Translations under genes and position numbers: made by a program
Part shown: piece after piece, positions 57,743 to 64,000 of the stretch
Numbering within the stretch: position 1 is the first letter of the stretch
Layout: each line of letters starts with the position of its first letter
Source: Eublepharis macularius
Taxonomy: Eukaryota > Chordata > Lepidosauria > Squamata > Eublepharidae
Reading direction: 5' to 3'
Assembly (NCBI RefSeq): GCF_028583425.1
Contig: NC_072793.1
Span: 96,767,689-96,831,688, forward strand
Length of the DNA: 64,000 nucleotides
The notes under the pieces: generated by a model
Database searches by the model: none
The model's input: only the letters and a program-made list of their open reading frames with translations
What the model was told of the DNA's origin: nothing

Positions 57743-57933
57743 ATGGGCAACGAGGCCAGCCTAGAGGGCGGAGGAGCCGAGGGGCAACTGCCCCCCGGCC
57801 CCGCCGCCAGCCCCTCCACGACGCCTGGGTCCGCCAAGCCGCCTTCAGCACCAGGCAGCGTTGGACAGCTCCCTCCGGGCAGGGCTCCAGCCGCCGCACC
57901 GGGCCCCGCGCAGCCGCACGGACCCTCAGTCAG
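57743..57933 (+). CDS. BSN: BSN (Bassoon) first coding exon
   Basis: Bassoon is a very large presynaptic scaffold of the active zone, organising vesicle release sites and arriving on Piccolo-Bassoon transport vesicles. The exon opens MGNEASLEGGGAEGQLPPGP and continues Pro/Gly/Ala-rich (GSAKPPSAPGSVGQLPPGRA) to PSVR, then donor g|gtggga, phase 2. Human BSN begins MGNEVSLEGGAGDGPLPPGG and has the same GKPPSAPAGGGQLP block, so it fits BSN better than its paralog Piccolo. MGNEAS is an N-myristoylation signal, known for Bassoon. The Kozak context (cgccatggg) is good. Only the first 63 of about 3900 residues are in the window. Confidence 0.88.
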
Positions 57934-60900
57934 GTGGGAGAGACTGAGCGGGCGGGCCGGGTTGCCAATCAGTGCTGTGGAAGAGGGGCTGGGCTGGAGG
58001 GCGAAGGGCAATTGGGAAACTGGGCATGACCTGTGGTTGAGAGGCGGACGGGTCAGTCGAGGGCAAGTTTCAGCCTTTGCCGAGGGCTCTGCAGGAGGAT
58101 AAGAGTTTTTGAGAGCGCTCTGGCTGAGCAGGGACGCCTTAGTCAGGACGGGGTGGGGGAGGATCGAGTAGGAATGGAAAAGTGGCTTGGCCTGTGTTTG
58201 TGCTCTGCCATGTGTGCCTTTTTTGAAGCAAGACCCCGGAATTTCCACAATGTCCATAGTGATCTGGTAATCAGGCTCTGTGGTGTGGTTTGGGTTTGTT
58301 TAAAGGGCAGCTGTGAGGTGAGCAGATGATCTATAAAAACACTGTAAAGTGCCGTTTGAAATTCGTCTTTAAGTGATAGGATGGGGGAGTTTACCTGTGT
58401 TTTAAAGTGAAATAGTGAGTACGAAAATCAGCGTCTCTGGAGGAGAAGAAGAAACAGGACAGAAATCCAGATGGCAGCATGTGCGCATACAGGGTGAAGA
58501 CTCTTTCACAGAGTGTCGTAGTGCAGGCTAGTATCAGGGAGAGGAGAGCAGAGAAACATGAATGGGATGCTGATTGCACAGCTTAGGTTGGAATGAGTGG
58601 CATGCAAAACTGAAGGAAGGGCACCGTTTGCTGTTCAGGATTCACATAAATAACTTTTATCAGTCTCTGTGTTGTCAAGAATAGTTCTGGCTTGAGTAGT
58701 CAACAAGAACAAATGATTCCCCATTCTTTCTCTATACATCTAGATCTCTAGCCAGCCTTCTTTTAGGTTCTGTTGCTATCATGCTTGCTTATAAAGATAC
58801 CATTGACAGTGCTTCCGTATGATGTACATATCCTAATAAGGCCACCCTTATTGCAGCCTTTATACTACATAAAAATAATAATGGTTATGTAACCTAAATG
58901 TTGTACATCAGTGTAGAGAAATAATTGATTTAAAATGTCAGTGCTCTGCATAGTGTCTGTCTTTTCGAGAAAAACAAAACATGGGTGGGGGAAAGGAGTG
59001 TTATGATTAGGTGTCATGCAACAAAGTAGTACTTTGAAAATATATTTAATGTGGAAAGTGGCATATATGAAAAAAGTTAGTGAAAAATTCATCGAGAGTC
59101 ATATTTTTCATTTTGCAGTGAAATCACAAATATGTCAATGGCAGATTGATTTGAAACACATGATCAACTGAAGAGCAGGATACAAATATATAAAATAAAT
59201 TAACAAGAATACTATCCTTGTTCCCTGACTTAAGAATGCATTGTTGAATGTACCATTATTATATAGAAAAGGTAATAGTTCTAGAAGAAATCAGATAGCT
59301 TCCTGTTCATGAGTTAGGCTGTGAGGATTAAAACTGGAACTGCACTCTTTAATGGTCAAATTATTTGATCCTGGCTGAACTGAATTTTTTTGAGGGGAGG
59401 GAATTTGTGGAAGAAAAGTTTCAGACATTTTAGGTTGATGTTTCTAATCTCTACATTTTTTTCAAGCATTCCCTTTATAATATTATACTTCAAATTTATA
59501 AAGGTATATGTTTGGATAATATATGTAATTTTAAGTATCTTCTAAAAGTATAGGTCATGTGCATGTTTCATTGGAACTTACCCAGATTGATTGATGGCAG
59601 TGTTGCAAAGCAGCAATGATTTCCATCTTGCAGGGTTCCAGGTTTACACATTATTCCCCAATTTAGCTTGGAGAGAATGTAGGCCAGGCATTGCTTGCAT
59701 ATACAAGGGAAGCTCATAAAGGCATGGGAATGAATTGATGTTGAATTGTTCATGGCAGAATGAATTGATCTTTGCATAAGGCTTAGGAGAGTTGTGTGTG
59801 TGTAGGTGGTACAGAAAAGATAGGAGCATTTTTGTGTTGGGTCTTGTAGCAGGATTATGTAGTTACTGTGGGCTGTAAGTATGTGCTGTTGGAAGGTTTC
59901 CTTAATTCTGCTGCTTGGAGACACTTATGCACCATGAAGTGTTACTGATGGAGAGCTGAGCGTCTGTTTTGAGGTATCTGCACATCAAGTCTTTTCTATA
60001 ACAATCCTGCCATGGTGTGTTGAAGAGCAGGGCTGGGAAGCTATCCAAGTACTAATACATCTGTGCAAAAGCTCTGGTCTCTCTTTCCAAACTCAGACTA
60101 TCAGCACAACCCTATTTCTATCAGTACAGGCATTCCAACATACTCCTACCCCTGTTAATAAATGTTTATTCTGTCAGTCTGATAGTCCTCTGCTTAGTGA
60201 ACGTGTTGGAATATTCATGAATATGGGCAAATTCTAGAGGAATAGCTCTGTTAGTCTGTTGCTGCAAAAGCAGTAAAAAGCCTCATGGCACCTTAAAAAT
60301 AAACATGAATATGGGGTTAGATTGGGAATGTTGATTATAATACTGTATTATATTCTAGAATTTTTCCTATGCAAGAGGATATCTGGACCTGACTTTTAAT
60401 TAAAAAAGGCTGTTTTGCATAATCAGGGATGGATTTTATTAGGTGAGTTTATTGCACAGTATAATTGAGATGTATTTAATTCCACATTTTAGTACTATGC
60501 ATGGCTGTGTTTCAGCAGCAGATGAGCCAAATCCTTAGGAAACATCACAGTGGGAAAATCCACTGTTTTAGGTTTGTTAGTTATTTATTTAAATATGTTT
60601 ATTTAAACATATTCATCACTCTTGGCTTCTATTTTCCAAGAATGTGAAAGGACACCTAGGAAGGAGGTAGAAATAACAGGAGACCCGTGATCCATCCTGC
60701 TGTTTTGTTGTTGTTGCTCAGATTTCACATTGGTCTCTAGACTTTCAGTTAGCTTTCTTAAAACTCCTCAGTTGTATTAACCTTCCTTATTAGATGTGAC
60801 TAGAATCATGGAAACAACTACATCTGCCTTCCTGAATACAACTCACCTATTATAGTGTACATTACACTATTATCGCCACTTTCTGAATTCTTTCTAGGTT

Positions 60901-62034
60901 CAGCAAAATGTAGAAATAGTTAATCAACGGTGTGATACAGCCAAATATAAACACTTGGGGAATAATCCAACCAAAGATACCCATTTTAATTCCCACTGAT
61001 TTAACTGAGATTTAAAAGTACTGAACTTGCTGTAGACTTTGGGTTTATTGATTTGGCTGTTTTCTAAATACGTGCTTTTCTTCAGGGTGTGATATCATCA
61101 GCTTCAGTTTCTTCAACTATGGTATTTTAATAATTTTTAATAATATTAAACATTTAATATTTTAATATTAAACACTTAATGTTTTAATAATAATATTTTT
61201 AATAATAAATTCATTTCTTTCCTCTGCCTGTTGCCAGCAAGTCCCGTTAACTATTGATTGAGCTGTCACCATGGAATGGAGGCCTAGAAGCAGGTGGTTA
61301 AGGAATGGAGACTCAGTCAGCAACCACTGGACTTAGCAGAAGGGATGCAGGAAAGGATGGGTGGGGGGACCAGAGAGAGGGAGGAAGGTTTCTTTAAAAA
61401 GCAGGAACCAAAGAAGGATGAGGGATAGGCAAAAACTTCACACAGAGCGTGATAATGGAAGGACAAGGGGCCACAGAAGGGGGGCCATTTGTCATTTTGA
61501 TTTGAAGTAATTGGTTTGATTGCAAATGTTGTTCATATGTAGTTTAGTAGAAAAATGGTTAAAAGATTAACAGATACATCTTTCCAAGTGCCTTTGTAAG
61601 GAGAGGGATATATGTTTTGGTTACGATCTTACTAATAGATAGGAGTACGGTCCTGAAATTTCAGTTACAGGCAATTTATAAGACATGTAATGGCATGGTA
61701 TGCATAAAATACAAGTATCTCAAGACGATTAAAATACGTTTTCCAGTTTTGTAATGTGTTCTAGTATAATGCTATCTTTTGTCATATTCTCTCTTCAGCT
61801 GACATTGAACTTGGTAATTTTCAGCAGTAGTTCTGGGTGAAACAATTTGCTGCCCAGCCCAGTTTTCTTTTTCTTTTTTTAGAATTGTATTGAAGTTTTT
61901 ACCACAAAAGTATAAATAGCAACAAAGTACAAATGTAACAAAGAGGTCAACCAATATAAAATGGTATGTATGTCCCACTGAGGAAAGCTTAGGAATTTTT
62001 AGGTTAAAGATTTTCATAATGATTGAGTAGAATG
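57934..62034 (+). other. BSN: BSN intron 1, proximal part
   Basis: No further exon seen. CpG-rich at first (to about 58120), then A/T-rich. A 75-bp fragment at 60225-60310 (gctctgttagtctgttgctg ... atggcaccttaaaaataaac) belongs to a common reptile repeat. A T-rich block at 61866-61905 may be an L1-like 3' end. Confidence 0.45.
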
Positions 62035-62215
62035 TTTGTAGACGGCATGTGAGACTTGGACAGGTGAGGCCTGGGTTAAAATCTCCACTTAGTGGTAAAG
62101 CAGGCTGAGTGACCTCAGGGCAACTTCTGTAGCCTAACCTATCTCACAGGTTTCTCTGAAGATAAAAAGGGAAAATCCTGTGTACTCTACTGATAGCTTC
62201 TTGGAAGAAGAAACA
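62035..62215 (+). mobile_element. Degenerate tRNA-derived SINE
   Basis: The plan agrees with the SINE at 47034 (gtgaggcctgggttaaaatc; tagcctaacctatctcacag), but the head is poor. Old copy. Confidence 0.55.
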
Positions 62216-62282
62216 TGATTAATCAGAATGTAATATTTTGAGATGTGGGAGTACAATGGAAAATAGGAAGGCTAAAAATACT

Positions 62283-62501
62283 AGTTGTTGTAGATTTTCC
62301 GGGCTGTGTGGCCGTGGTCTTGGCATTGTAGTTCCTGATGTTTTGCCAGCAGCTGTGACTGGCATCTTCAGAGGTGTAGCACCTTTCGGTGTAGTCTTTC
62401 GGTGCTATACCTCTGAAGATGCCAGTCACAGCTGCTGGTGAAATGTCAGGAACTACAATGCCAAGACCACAGCCATACAACCCGGAAAATCTACAACAAC
62501 T
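62283..62501. repeat. Fold-back palindrome (same family as 22113)
   Basis: Arms 62283-62383 and 62401-62501 (about 101 bp) are reverse complements with about 8 differences and a 17-bp spacer (62384-62400). The arms carry gtagttcctgatgttttgcc and gcatcttcagaggtg, as in the copy at 22113, but here the inverted segment is longer and includes the hammerhead-like region in each arm. Confidence 0.8.
62413..62447 (+). ncRNA. Hammerhead-like core in second palindrome
   Basis: On the plus strand: CTGAAGA (62413-62419), gccag...ctggt as helix II, GAAA (62440-62443), then TGTC. It has one change from the core at 22167-22201 (CGTC) that weakens helix III further. The other arm (minus, 62371-62337) has AAAA in place of GAAA. 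So this copy is probably inactive. Confidence 0.35.
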
Positions 62502-64000
62502 AACGTTCTCTGGCCGTGAAAGCCTTTTGACAATATATTGAACGCTGCTAAGAATACTGTTTATATGTTTAAATAATTTCTGAGTCATCCTTACAACAGC
62601 TATGTAAGGTAGGCCAGTGTTGTTCCCAAATAAAATGATGAAAATGATCACTGTTTGTGAACAATATCAGCATTGTTCCTTTACCTTACGGTCCTTTTGT
62701 TTTGTTTTATGCCAAGTTCTTGCAATGTATTTTTTTTAAAGAAGTATTAATTTGCCGCGGGAAGCAATTATGGAGGAGCATGGAAGAAAGAGTTTCCAGA
62801 ATGGGTCAGGTGATCCCTCCAACTTTAAATGTTGCACATTAGTCTTGATCACAGTTAAAATTGAAAAAAGGACACAGAGAACTTTTGGTGTCTGATACTG
62901 TGACTAGACAGGGCCCAAACATAGCTATGCACTTCAAATTGCATTGATGTCAATAGAGACTTGAGAACGTGTTTTACATTCGTGTTGAAATTAAAGTGAT
63001 TAACTTTGATTGTTTCATCATGCCACATGATTTATATTTCTGTGTAACTGCAGTAATGAGTCCAGATTTATTTAAGAAGAAATAAATCTGTGGCTCTAAA
63101 TAATCCCATAAAATCTGGCAAATTAATGCAAGGGAAATATTTCATTTTTAACAGTTAGTGACTTTTTACAAGCAAAATGAGAAACTGCTGATTTTTGTTA
63201 CATTTGACAAGATTGCTAGCAAAGAAGCTATTGGGGAGAGATCACATCTGACTTGCTTTCAGATAATAAATCAAGGAATCATTATGAACTTGTTGATGAT
63301 ACCATTGGATGTATGTTCTTAGGAAGGCTCTTTTACACTATGGGAACCAGACATAATGCTTAAGGTATCCCTCAACCCAAACTCCCAATAGTTGAAAGTA
63401 CTAGTTTCTCAAACACCTGGATCTGGCTGCTACCAGAGACTGAATACTGGGTTTTATGAACTTTTAACGCAAGTTATACTTTCCATTGTTGCTCTTGCTG
63501 AACCTATCCCCACAAGGGGGAGCTTGTTCTCTTCTCCTCCAGTCATGGAGATCCTCTTTATACCCATTGAAATATTGCCACTGTACACCAATAGATTATT
63601 ACATATCTGAGAGATTTTATACAGGAAAATGATACATCAGGAGCCGTGTCATTCTTTGAGTAACTTTCTTTTGAAGCATTCTGCTGTTGTGGCTAATGGT
63701 CTTTTCTCCTTTCTTGACATGTCAGATCAACACACACACACTGTCATTTTGTAAAACTTACATCAACACACATTTTTTATGGAAAAAGTGCTTGTCGTAT
63801 TTACACTAGTATTCAGAACAGCAAACACCATAAGGCCAGTCTGTTGTGGATCCTGAGCATGAGTCCATTGACTTTTCACAAACATGCATTTTCACTGTGT
63901 ATTTTACAGTTTTTGCTGTTCTGAAGATTGGTGTATATGGAACAAACACACTTGCCATGTAAAATGTAAATTGGCTCTTCTGATGGTGCTTGTCACACAG
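62502..64000 (+). other. BSN: BSN intron 1, distal part
   Basis: A/T-rich intronic DNA. No gene or clear repeat seen to the end of the window. Confidence 0.4.

Noticed and set aside
57743-57933. Piccolo (PCLO) instead of Bassoon
   Set aside because: Both start MGNEASLEG or similar, but the GKPPSAP...GQLP block and the exon end agree with BSN, not with PCLO's following sequence.
57328-58257. 309-codon minus-strand frame over the BSN exon and promoter
   Set aside because: It is the antisense shadow of a GC-rich CpG island; the + strand exon matches Bassoon, with good start and donor.

Overview
The window reads as nuclear DNA of a squamate reptile, most likely a lizard. The evidence is the repeat mix: BovB (RTE) LINEs, L2- and CR1-clade LINEs, tRNA-derived squamate-type SINEs, a SINE with a 5S rRNA head and a BovB-like tail, and several small hAT elements with 8-bp target-site duplications. 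No species call is possible from the sequence alone.

Two host genes are supported, both on the + strand. The first is a complete 2'-5'-oligoadenylate synthetase-like gene (OASL) in six coding exons: 1504-1668, 12773-13061, 17039-17214, 23050-23291, 24682-24826 and 25657-25908. All exons join in phase with GT-AG introns and predict 422 residues. The nucleotidyltransferase aspartates are kept. Only one ubiquitin-like (UBL) domain is encoded; directly behind the stop codon lies a decayed, in-frame remnant of the second UBL that human OASL has. Interferon-response-like motifs lie upstream. The second gene is Bassoon (BSN). Its first coding exon (57743-57933) sits in a CpG-rich promoter with several CCAAT boxes, and its first intron runs to the end of the window.

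Region by region: 1-1503 is OASL upstream DNA. 1504-25908 is OASL, with introns full of repeats (an L1-like ORF1 element, hAT, SINEs, L2, a CR1 interrupted by a SINE, another LINE, and a fold-back palindrome). 25909-36015 is intergenic, with hairpin MITEs, a long L2 reverse transcriptase copy, two well-delimited hAT elements and a LINE 3' end. 36021-42412 is a broken endogenous retrovirus with two 435-bp LTRs. 42413-57100 is intergenic, with two BovB copies in opposite orientation, SINEs, an inverted-repeat structure and hAT elements. 57150-64000 is the BSN promoter, exon and intron 1, which holds a second fold-back palindrome.

The most interesting signals are the fossil second UBL of OASL, the tandemly duplicated 5' splice site at the end of OASL exon 1, and hammerhead-ribozyme-like cores inside the two fold-back palindromes (probably Penelope-like terminal repeats). 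Also notable are a perfect 88-bp palindromic MITE inside the retrovirus, the 5S/BovB chimeric SINE, and the close linkage of OASL and BSN, which lie on different chromosomes in human. The two host genes have no evident joint function: one is antiviral and one is presynaptic.
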